The notes beneath the pieces were generated by a model, which did no database searches, was not told the origin of the DNA, and saw only the letters and a list, made by a program, of their open reading frames with translations. Of a DNA stretch of 6,804 nucleotides, positions 1 through 5,666 are shown one piece after another. The position numbers and the translations under genes were made by a program. Origin of the DNA: an uncultured Pseudomonadota bacterium (GTDB lineage Bacteria; Pseudomonadota; Gammaproteobacteria; Methylococcales; Methylomonadaceae); the NCBI GenBank assembly GCA_903902945.1, contig CAIUWU010000171.1, forward strand, positions 1 to 6,804. The letters run 5' to 3'. Position 1 is the stretch's first letter. Each line of letters starts with the position of its first letter.

Positions 1-111
1 AATTCAGCCTCGATGGCTTGCTCAATCAGCTTGCGAGCCCCTTGCCGGATCAAGTCGATCAATGGATCGGCATTCTCGACTCGACAGGTCAATTACATTA
101 CTCTTTTTCAT
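1..111 (-). pseudogene. IS256-family transposase, 5' fragment with frameshift
   Basis: The start codon equivalent to that of copy B is the ATG at 111-109 on the minus strand; a second ATG lies just upstream at 114-112. The first residues read MKKSNVIDLSSR, as in copy B. Five bases present in copy B after codon 12 (copy B has GAGATGAGAATG where this copy has GAGAATG) are absent here. The reading frame therefore shifts and soon reaches a TGA. The frame that restores the copy B protein (ENADPL, then RQGARKLIEQAIEAE) has a TAA shortly upstream and no good start. The gene runs off the left edge. As seen it cannot make a normal mutator-type (DDE) transposase from its usual start, although a restart at a TTG codon cannot be excluded. 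Confidence 0.75.
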
Positions 112-170
112 CATGGCGTACTTGAATTTGATCGTTTTGTTTGGTCACAAATAATCAACCAGAGACGACG

Positions 171-173
171 CTT
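171..173. repeat. Target-site duplication CTT of the IS3 insertion (second copy 1491-1493)
   Basis: CTT directly abuts both termini of the IS3 element. Removing the element and one CTT restores a sequence collinear with the uninterrupted IS256 copy B (5667-5730), which supports a true duplication rather than a chance match. Confidence 0.85.
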
Positions 174-199
174 TGAATCGCCCCGGAAATCTCGGAGGC
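174..199 (+). repeat. IS3 terminal inverted repeat, orfB-side end
   Basis: This repeat matches the complement of 1465-1490 at 23 of 26 positions: 13 identical bases, three mismatches (AAA versus TTT), then 10 identical bases. The orfB stop codon (201-203) lies two bases inside the repeat. Confidence 0.9.
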
Positions 200-200
200 C

Positions 201-1114
201 TTAGTTTGTGAGTCCTGCTGCCTGAGCAGACTCGGTTAGTTGCTGATAATACCTAGCCTCTGCTTCGGCTGGTGGGATATTACCAATAGGCCCTAACAGC
301 CGTCGATGATTAAACCAATCAACCCAGGTCAAGGTGGCCAATTCGACGGCTTCGCGGTTCTTCCAGGATTGCTTGTGAATCCGTTCGGCTTTGTACAAAC
401 CATTGATGGTTTCGGCCAAAGCATTGTCATAAGAGTCGCCCACGCTGCCCACCGAAGCCTCAACACCAGCCTCGGCTAAGCGTTCCGTATAGCGGATCGA
501 AACGTACTGAACGCCGCGGTCGCTGTGGTGAATCAAGCCGCCATCGCGCTGGGGTTGCCGCTCATCAAGTGCCTGCTCTAGTGCGTCCAGCACAAAATCC
601 GTATGCGCGGAAGCGGACACTTTCCAGCCGACGATGTAGCGGGCAAACACATCGATCACAAAGGCCACGTAAACAAAGCCCTGCCAGGTTTTGACATAGG
701 TGAAGTCCGCTACCCACAAGGCATTCGGCCGCTCGGCGCTGAATTGCCGATTGACGCGATCCAAGGGGCAAGCCGCATCAGTATCGCTGATCGTGGTTTT
801 GATGGTTTTGCCACGCCGGACACCTTTCAGCCCCAGGCTGCGCATGAGGCGTTCCACCGTACATCGGGCCACGGCGCATCCTTCGCGTTGCAACTGAATC
901 CAGACTTTACGAGCGCCATAGTTTTGGAAGCTTTCTCCCAGACACGGCGAATCTGTTGACTCAGTGCCTCGTCCTGCTTGGCTCGGGTAGAGCGTAACTC
1001 AGGATAGGCTTGGCGCGCCGCATGCTGGTAATACGTTGAAGGGGCAATCGGCAATACCTTGCAAATCGGCTCGACCCCATAGACGATGCGATGATCGTCT
1101 ATGAACGCGTTCAT
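201..1114 (-). pseudogene. IS3-family transposase OrfB (rve/DDE integrase domain), one-base frameshift
   Basis: The first part (from the ATG at 1114) reads MNAFIDDHRIVYGVEPICKV and continues to RRVWE. At about 931-938 the frame is lost. One missing base there would restore VWE-ESFQNYGARKVWIQLQREG and join the second part, which runs uninterrupted to the TAA at 201-203. The two parts together make about 304 residues, normal for OrfB. The catalytic triad is still encoded: D in WVADFTY, D in IHHSDRGVQY, and E in DNALAETINGLYK. Exactly 35 residues separate the last two, the D(35)E signature of IS3 enzymes. The lesion is therefore a single indel upstream of an otherwise sound catalytic domain. It could be recent inactivation, a sequencing or assembly error, or (less likely) recoding. 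A downstream start would leave out the N-terminal HTH_21-type region. Confidence 0.9.
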
Positions 1115-1440
1115 CGTTTGGACGGGCGGTCGAGCTCCGCCTGTGCAAAATACGCTGACGCCTTACGCAGAATCTCGTTAGCCTGGCGTAACTCGCGAAC
1201 TTCGCGCTCCAGTGCCTTGATCCGCTCCGATTCGCTGTCAACCGGCACTTTCGCTTTTACGTCGGCCGTTTGCGACAGTCGCAGCCAGCGACGTAAGGTC
1301 TCAGCCGTACAGCCAAACTTGGCCGAAATCGATTGAATCGCTGCCCATTCCGACGCGTATTCATCTTGATGCTCTCGCACCATACGAACCGCTCGTTCTC
1401 GAACTTCCGATGAATAATGCTTGGTGGTTTCTTTTTTCAT
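1111..1440 (-). CDS. IS3-family transposase OrfA (helix-turn-helix subunit)
   Basis: This is a 109-residue protein, the usual size for IS3-family OrfA. Residues about 10-60 (SSEVRERAVRMVREH, then IQSISAKFGCTAETLRRWLR) form the helix-turn-helix domain that binds the terminal repeats. Residues about 70-98 (SERIKALEREVRELRQANEI) are a heptad-like leucine-zipper helix for dimerisation with OrfAB. The start ATG at 1440 lies just inside the inverted repeat. The stop TGA overlaps the orfB start as ATGA (1114-1111), which puts orfB in the -1 frame, as is standard in the family. I see no A6G-type slippery run in the short overlap, so production of the OrfAB fusion, or coupled restart of orfB, is not settled by the sequence. 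The frame is intact, but the partner orfB is broken, so any product would act at most as a binding protein or repressor of related copies. Confidence 0.93.
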   Translation of the reverse strand: MKKETTKHYSSEVRERAVRMVREHQDEYASEWAAIQSISAKFGCTAETLRRWLRLSQTADVKAKVPVDSESERIKALEREVRELRQANEILRKASAYFAQAELDRPSKR

Positions 1441-1464
1441 TGCTCCATTCTCTCAAAGGTTGGA

Positions 1465-1490
1465 GCCTCCGAGAAAACCGGGGCGATTCA
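1465..1490 (-). repeat. IS3 terminal inverted repeat, orfA-side end
   Basis: This is the partner of 174-199 (23 of 26 matches). It lies about 25 bases upstream of the orfA start at 1440, so the orfA promoter must overlap or lie close to this end. Confidence 0.9.
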
Positions 1491-1529
1491 CTTCCATTCA
1501 ACTCTAAACACCAGATTCAGTTATAGCTC
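1491..1529 (-). repeat. Left terminus of IS256 copy A, stranded by the IS3 insertion
   Basis: Its complement begins GAGCTATAACTGAATCT and matches 5667-5706 of copy B with about four substitutions and a one-base indel. The match stops at 1529. This marks the probable outer end of the IS256-family element and separates it from non-IS sequence downstream of the receptor gene. Confidence 0.75.
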
Positions 1530-1770
1530 CCGATGGCGTGGCATAGCTACTCGTTACGCTAAAAACACAGCATCATTTCTGGCAGTGGTACACATTCGCT
1601 GCATTCCACTTTGGACGACTATCTTATGACGACAGTATCTAGGTTTTTCTCGGCTCATAGGATTCACACTTCTTCTTTAGGCATTGTAATAGTGTGTCCA
1701 GCAAAGTACAACCACATCAGCCCGAACCGGCATCACCGGGTAATCCAGCCAGCCCAATCATCAACAACCA
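1530..1770. other. Intergenic stretch downstream of the receptor gene, no recognised gene
   Basis: This interval lies between the IS256 copy A end and the receptor stop codon. On both strands I find only very short open frames with no recognisable protein sequence. A weak CCGG...CCGG hairpin (around 1730-1740) lies just past the receptor stop, but it lacks a T-run and is not a convincing intrinsic terminator. Nothing else is supported here. Confidence 0.6.
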
Positions 1771-4248
1771 CTAAAAACTGTACTTCATCCCCAGCCACCA
1801 AGTACGGGGAGCACCAGGGCCGTAGAAGCTAGTACCCGCCGGATAATTTTGATAACTAGCATTGGCAATACCGGCAGCACCAAATTGTCCGGCGGTGTAG
1901 TAATGCTGATCGAGAATGTTATTAACCTGACCAAACACCTGTAAGCCTTTGACAAATTCCGGTGCATAACGCACACCGTAATTGGCCACCACATAACCAG
2001 GAATAGTGCCATTGGCCTGCTGATTATTGTTCTCGTTACCGCGCACAAAAGATTGAGAGAAACCAATGATATTCAGGTTCGTACCCCACTCTTTAGTCAA
2101 CTGATAATCGACATAAGTTTTAAAGGTATGTTTGGGCGTTAATGGGATATGGTTACCGGGATTGACCGTAATCGCCCCATCGGCATTGGCAGCACTATTA
2201 AATTCGCTGTTCAGCAATTCGGTAGATTGATAGGTCGCATCCAGATAGGTGTAATTGGCACCGATACTCCAGTCTTCAACCCGACGATACAAACTGGCCT
2301 CAATACCCTGCCGCTGAGTCTTACCAAAGTTTTTAAAGTAGCCATAACCGCTAGTCCGTGCAGCGACAAACTGAATATCGTTGGTATTTAAGATATTAAA
2401 GTAGCCCAGACTCCAGTTAACCTTGCCCGGCAACATACCTCTGAAACCGGTTTCCCAGTTTTGGGTAATCACCTGTTTCAAAGCCGGATCACCGGCCATC
2501 GAATTGGGCAAACGGCAAGGTTGATCTGGGTTGGCGCAGCCTAACTCAATAGTAGTCGGTGCGCGGGTGCCTTCGCTATAACCGGCATAGTAGCCAATCG
2601 CTTCATAAGGGTTATAGGTCAGACCGACAGCAGGATTGAAACGGTCAAAAACATGTTTGCCGGTTAGGGAAGCACTTGGATCAATAATGCCAGCCGGCGA
2701 GTAATTACTGATAGTCCCGGAATACGCGGGATCCGTATGGGGTAAATAATGCTGACTCGCCAAGCCATCGGCATTGCTTACCGAGGTATAGTTGTAACGA
2801 CCGGAAGCGGTAATATGCAGGTTTTTAGCCGGGCTAAAGGTATCTTCGGTAAAAAAGCTCCAGGTGACGGTATCACCGCTCAAAGAGACGCGATTGTCTA
2901 CTTGCGCGCCACCATCTGCCAGATCTTGAAAATACAGTCCATCATTGGTGTTTCTTGCCCCGGCCCCTGAAACAGCCGTCACACTACCATTGGGATTCAG
3001 ATAGCCGTACTGTCCGTACTGGTTATAAGCAATCACACTTTGATCATAAGCCGCGCCGAACAGAAACTGATTGTCCTTGCCAAACAGCTTATCGTTAATA
3101 ATGGCCTGCCCTTGCGTCCCCCAGTTTTGTTGCTGGGTAGTGCTCTGAGTAATGATGCCGGTACATTTCTCGCTGGGTTCACCGGTCGCTGAGGCCGCTT
3201 GGGCAATACAGCGCTGACTTGGAAAAGCCGGATCGAAAGGTCCCGGATAATGCTTATCGCCTAAAAGGCCATACTGATAGACAGTGCCACCGGAAGCATC
3301 CTGATTAATATCGCCATTCATCGCCCCGGTTTTAATATTCCGGTAATAGGTATTACCGGCCAACGTGACTTTGCTGTTGAGCTGATATTGACCCTCCAGA
3401 TTCAGAAACAGCGAACGGTTTTCGGTAATATCGGGAGTGGTATAAACGCTGGTGTAATCCTGCTTTAAGCCATCAACCGTCTGCAGCCCGTTACCAATCA
3501 GGCTGTTGTCGCTATAAGCCGTGGTCAGTTTCAGATCGGTCTTTTCACCTTCCCAGCCGACTTTACCGAAAATCTGCCGCACGTTAGAGGGAGAAGACTG
3601 GCGCCAGCCCTGATCCTGATAGTAGTTGCCGGTGGCATACCAGTTAAGACCGGTTTTTTTATCAAAGCCGCCGTGCTCAAACTCATAGGCATTTCGGCCA
3701 TAACTGCCGCCCAGCCCCTGAATCGAAGTACCCGGATTGCTTTTGCCGTCTTTGGTTTCCAGCGACAAGGCACCGCCCAGCGTATTGCGACCAAACAGCG
3801 GATTAGAACCCGGCATCATCGCCATCGATTTAATCGCCGAACGCGGAATCAGATCCCAGCTCACCGCATCGCCAAACGGCTGATTAAGGCGCACCCCGTC
3901 CATATATACCGAAATGCCTTGCGGGGTGCCGGACAAAGGCGATGCGGTAAAACCACGATAGTTAATGTCCGGCTGAAAACCGTTGCCTTGGGTGTCATTG
4001 ACATACACGCTACCCAGAGAACGATTCATAAAATCGCTGATGTTAATCGCGTTAGTTTTTTCGATGTCTTTATCGGTGGCGGTTTGCACCGGGGCCGGAA
4101 TTTTGTCTTTGGTCAGATTAAGACCATCCAGCGGTGAAATTTCGACGACTTCCACACTGTCCAGTTGTTCGGCGACGGTTTCGGCTTGCGCAGAGTGCAC
4201 TAAAGCCAGGCTGATAGCGGTAGCAAGTAGATTTTTTTGCAGATTCAT
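1771..4248 (-). CDS. TonB-dependent outer-membrane receptor, substrate unknown
   Basis: This 825-residue precursor is intact from ATG (4248) to TAG. Residues 1-22 are a signal peptide (Lys near the start, a hydrophobic core, cleavage after AQA). A TonB-box-like stretch may lie around 30-38 (DSVEVVEIS). Residues about 50-168 form the plug domain: QTATDKDIEKTNAINISDFM, NYRGF, VYMDGVRLNQPFGD, and IPRSAIKSMAMMPGSNPLFGRNTLGGALSLETK. The remainder is a 22-stranded-type barrel ending in the aromatic MKYSF, the usual signal for outer-membrane insertion. Two close cysteine pairs in probable outer loops (C347/C362 and C571/C578) may be disulfides. There is no N-terminal STN signalling domain, so control through a FecIR-type sigma/anti-sigma pair is unlikely. 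Such receptors import metal chelates, cobalamin or other large solutes using TonB-ExbBD energy; the substrate cannot be read from the sequence. No transport partner gene adjoins it. No strong ribosome-binding site precedes the start. Confidence 0.96.
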   Translation of the reverse strand: MNLQKNLLATAISLALVHSAQAETVAEQLDSVEVVEISPLDGLNLTKDKIPAPVQTATDKDIEKTNAINISDFMNRSLGSVYVNDTQGNGFQPDINYRGFTASPLSGTPQGISVYMDGVRLNQPFGDAVSWDLIPRSAIKSMAMMPGSNPLFGRNTLGGALSLETKDGKSNPGTSIQGLGGSYGRNAYEFEHGGFDKKTGLNWYATGNYYQDQGWRQSSPSNVRQIFGKVGWEGEKTDLKLTTAYSDNSLIGNGLQTVDGLKQDYTSVYTTPDITENRSLFLNLEGQYQLNSKVTLAGNTYYRNIKTGAMNGDINQDASGGTVYQYGLLGDKHYPGPFDPAFPSQRCIAQAASATGEPSEKCTGIITQSTTQQQNWGTQGQAIINDKLFGKDNQFLFGAAYDQSVIAYNQYGQYGYLNPNGSVTAVSGAGARNTNDGLYFQDLADGGAQVDNRVSLSGDTVTWSFFTEDTFSPAKNLHITASGRYNYTSVSNADGLASQHYLPHTDPAYSGTISNYSPAGIIDPSASLTGKHVFDRFNPAVGLTYNPYEAIGYYAGYSEGTRAPTTIELGCANPDQPCRLPNSMAGDPALKQVITQNWETGFRGMLPGKVNWSLGYFNILNTNDIQFVAARTSGYGYFKNFGKTQRQGIEASLYRRVEDWSIGANYTYLDATYQSTELLNSEFNSAANADGAITVNPGNHIPLTPKHTFKTYVDYQLTKEWGTNLNIIGFSQSFVRGNENNNQQANGTIPGYVVANYGVRYAPEFVKGLQVFGQVNNILDQHYYTAGQFGAAGIANASYQNYPAGTSFYGPGAPRTWWLGMKYSF

Positions 4249-4287
4249 GAGGGTTTGCCAGCAGTTACAAGATAAACGCCGGCAATT

Positions 4288-4303
4288 TTAGCGGGGCCGC
4301 TAA
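4288..4303. repeat. Near-perfect palindrome upstream of the receptor gene
   Basis: TTAGCGG at 4288-4294 and CCGCTAA at 4297-4303 are perfect inverted arms separated by GG. The motif lies 40-55 bases upstream of the receptor start and overlaps a TAAAAT that could serve as a minus-strand -10 element (4290-4285). It may be an operator or a 5'-leader hairpin. It does not look like a Fur box. Confidence 0.5.
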
Positions 4304-4386
4304 CGGCTTGATATAGGAAAAATTCCTTTTATGACTGCATCACGGCAGAATTGAGAGGGGTTGATATCGGTAGCGGGGCAAGATCA

Positions 4387-4409
4387 TCAGAAAGTGATTC
4401 AGAAAGCGA
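4387..4409 (+). repeat. Tandem direct repeat TCAGAAAGYGA
   Basis: TCAGAAAGTGA (4387-4397) and TCAGAAAGCGA (4399-4409) match at 10 of 11 bases with a 12-base period, about one helical turn. The second unit overlaps the proposed -35 element of the plus-strand promoter, so the pair could be a regulator-binding site. Chance similarity is possible. Confidence 0.45.
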
Positions 4410-4426
4410 CCAATCTGTCGTATAGT
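4398..4426 (+). promoter_or_regulatory. Candidate sigma-70 promoter for the small membrane protein
   Basis: TTCAGA (4398-4403; 4 of 6 matches to TTGACA) and TATAGT (4421-4426; 5 of 6 matches to TATAAT) are separated by 17 bases, the optimum spacing. They point rightward toward the ATG at 4463. The hexamers overlap a direct repeat on one side and an inverted repeat on the other. No other candidate of similar quality was seen in this gap. This is inference from consensus only. Confidence 0.4.
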
Positions 4427-4450
4427 CGGCAGCCAACCGATTAGCCGACT
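4424..4450 (+). repeat. Inverted repeat between the promoter and the small gene
   Basis: AGTCGGC (4424-4430) and GCCGACT (4444-4450) are perfect 7-base inverted arms around a 13-base loop. The left arm overlaps the end of the proposed -10 element. The motif could be an operator or, if transcription starts upstream of it, a leader hairpin ending 12 bases before the ATG at 4463. Confidence 0.5.
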
Positions 4451-4462
4451 TCTGACACAATC

Positions 4463-4570
4463 ATGCACAAATTCATTGATGATCTCTTTAAAGCACTGCT
4501 ATGGCTGCTAACCGCAGTCGCCGTGCTGTGCATCACCTACGCACTGCTGTTTCCGGTAAGTGATGGTTGA
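4463..4570 (+). CDS. Possible 35-residue single-span membrane protein
   Basis: The ATG at 4463 opens a 35-codon frame that ends with TGA at 4568-4570. The product begins MHKFIDDLFKALLW and ends YALLFPVSDG. Residues about 11-31 are an unbroken hydrophobic stretch (Leu, Ala, Val, Ile, one Cys, one Trp), long enough for one membrane span, with a short mixed-charge N-terminus and an acidic tail. I do not recognise the family. A plausible promoter lies upstream, but no good Shine-Dalgarno sequence is visible before the start. The gene would be divergent from the receptor gene across 214 bases. A nested stem-loop (4635-4693) follows and might end its transcript. A frame this short with this composition can arise by chance, so the call is tentative. 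Confidence 0.4.
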   Translation: MHKFIDDLFKALLWLLTAVAVLCITYALLFPVSDG

Positions 4571-4634
4571 GAGGAATGGGGAAGCAAGGTTGCAATTGAC
4601 AGCTTCATAGTCGACGCAGTGCGGCAATTTAGTA

Positions 4635-4693
4635 AAAGCCCTTAGCGTTTAGGCAAGACCTGACGGTCTCACGGCATTCGCTATTAGGGCTTT
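4635..4693 (+). other. Nested stem-loop element, possible terminator or structured RNA
   Basis: AAAGCCCT (4635-4642) pairs with AGGGCTTT (4686-4693). Directly inside, TAGCG (4643-4647) pairs with CGCTA (4679-4683), leaving a two-base bulge (4684-4685). A separate inner hairpin, AGACC-TGAC-GGTCT (4656-4669), sits in the loop. The whole is a 59-base, nearly symmetric structure flanked by A-rich sequence on the left and TTTCTCT on the right. It could be a two-way transcription terminator for the small gene, a palindromic mobile unit, or a small structured RNA. No coding sequence overlaps it convincingly. Confidence 0.5.
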
Positions 4694-4803
4694 CTCTACG
4701 TTTCCTAGCGGAATGAAGTCTCAAAAACAGCTGATCGTGCCGAAGCCCCATGACTATGAAGTCTATAACGGTTTTGGCCGCCGCTCATGGTGTGATTCAC
4801 TTA

Positions 4804-5666
4804 GGGAACCTCTGATTAATACCCGTTGATCGATATAATTCAGCCACAGTCCCGATTTTGAGATAACGCGCATGGAACAGAATCAACAGCTCAGTTTTGC
4901 CGATGTCGAATACACCAACAAAGGCAAAGGCCGGAGGCGTAAACCGTTTGCCTTGAATGGCATGCTGCATGTGCACGTCGCGCAGATTGTCTACAACTAC
5001 TCTGACCCCGGCATGGAAGCACGATTTTGCAGTTTCGGCATTTTCTGGAACAGCACGGTTTAACCAAACTAATCTTCCAGACCATCAATCAAACGCTGAG
5101 CGAGCGCGGCCTGTTTTTAAAAGCCGGTACCATCGTCGATGCTCGCCTGATTGCCGCGCCGACCTCGACCAAAAACCAAAGTCAATCACACGACCCCGAA
5201 ATGCATGCCAGCAAAAAAGGCAATCAATGGTATTTCGGTAGCAAATTTCACATCGGCGTCGATAGCGAAACCGGCTTGGTGCATACGCTCAGGGTGACTG
5301 CCGGTCATGTCAGAGAGGTGACCGAAGCCGCCCACCTGCTGCACGGCGAAGAGCGCTTTGTTACAGGGCAACGCAGGCCATCAAGGCTTGGACCAGCGCC
5401 CCGAAATGTCGATGGAAAATCCACCGGACCTGTGTGATCGCGATGCGTCCAGTCAAACTGGACAAGTTAACCCAAGACGGCTGCCAACAATCCCAATTAT
5501 TACGCCAAGCAGTCCACGAACTGGCGATTCGCCGAGCCAAAGTCGAACACGTGTTTCGGGACATTAAAATCCGCTTTGGCTACGCCAAGAACCGTTATCG
5601 CGGCTTGGCAAAAAATGCCGCCCGTTTAACCTTTTTAACCCCGATTGCCAATGTCATTCGCGGGGA
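4804..5666 (+). mobile_element. IS5-family element, decayed and cut at its right end
   Basis: The left boundary is placed near GGGAACCTCTGATTAAT at 4804-4820, which resembles IS5-family termini. No matching right terminus follows, because the IS256 copy B sequence begins at 5667 within the transposase 3' end. About 0.86 kb remains of an element that is typically near 1.2 kb. The loss is accounted for by two internal deletions in the transposase plus truncation on the right. The rest of the element may continue beyond copy B, outside the window. Confidence 0.75.
4872..5666 (+). pseudogene. IS5-family transposase, multiply disrupted
   Basis: From the ATG at 4872 the protein reads QLSFADVEYTNKGK, then jumps to GRRRKPFALNGML. 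Compared with E. coli IS5 InsH, about 33 residues between these blocks are missing. After YNYSDPGMEA a second deletion (about 22 residues, with a frame change near 5019-5023) joins to TILQFRHFLEQHGLTKLIF. The DDE core then follows: D in GTIVDARLIAAPTSTKN, then DPEMHASKKGNQWYFG and HIGVDSETGLVHT. One-base frameshifts occur near 5366-5368, 5406 and 5430. The second catalytic Asp is replaced by Asn (GNAGHQG, AAC at 5370-5372). The C-terminal block with the catalytic Glu (RAKVEHVFRDIKIRFGY) follows, then RGLAKNAARLTFLTPIANVIRG. The last codons before the TGA at 5677 come from the inserted IS256 element. This gene is dead. Confidence 0.9.

Larger units (their letters stand above)
174..1490 (-). mobile_element. 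IS3-family insertion sequence, complete ends, 1317 bp
   Basis: The element starts with TGAATCGCCCCGG at 174 and ends with the complement of the same sequence at 1490, giving the TG...CA termini usual for the IS3 family. The inner content is two minus-strand genes: orfA (helix-turn-helix protein) and orfB (DDE catalytic protein). CTT occurs immediately outside both ends (171-173 and 1491-1493), a 3-bp target duplication of the size known for this family. The insertion lies inside the left end of an IS256-family element, between its terminus and its transposase start. The ends look intact, but orfB has a one-base frameshift, so the copy is probably not autonomous. The protein sequences suggest the IS3/IS51-like part of the family; the exact subgroup is not certain. 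Confidence 0.92.
1..1529 (-). mobile_element. IS256-family element, copy A (left part, split by an IS3 element)
   Basis: Read on the minus strand, bases 1529-1491 followed by 173-1 align base for base, with substitutions and small indels, to the left end of copy B at 5667-5885. The alignment is continuous only when 174-1490 (an IS3 element plus one copy of its CTT duplication) is removed. The shared sequence starts abruptly at GAGCTATAAC (complement of 1520-1529). Beyond that point the flanks of the two copies differ, so this is the probable left end of the element. The right part lies outside the window. Identity to copy B is about 90 percent by eye, so the copies are relatives rather than a recent duplication. 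Confidence 0.82.

Noticed and set aside
1725..1745. Intrinsic terminator for the receptor gene.
   Set aside because: The CCGG-TGATG-CCGG hairpin is short and mismatched beyond four pairs, and no T-run follows on the minus strand.
1690..1765. Very short minus-strand frames after the receptor stop (MIGLAGLPGDAGSG; MWLYFAGHTITMPKEEV) with a TGATG overlap.
   Set aside because: They are 14 and 17 codons, without ribosome-binding sites or recognisable family features; chance is sufficient.
1611..1832. Plus-strand open frame of 73 codons running into the receptor 3' end.
   Set aside because: It overlaps the receptor antisense, has no recognisable protein sequence, and lies in otherwise non-coding sequence.
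3673..4137. Plus-strand open frame of 154 codons antisense to the receptor plug region.
   Set aside because: It is fully contained within the strong receptor gene and has the low-complexity, Arg/Thr-rich composition of an antisense shadow.
4596..4618. Perfect -35 hexamer TTGACA at 4596-4601.
   Set aside because: No -10-like hexamer lies at 15-19 bases downstream (GTGCGG occupies the 17-base position), and no gene starts at a suitable place.
4635..4693. Integron attC-like recombination site, suggested by the nested inverted repeat.
   Set aside because: The outer boxes do not fit the RYYYAAC / GTTRRRY core consensus, there is no integrase gene, and there is no cassette array.
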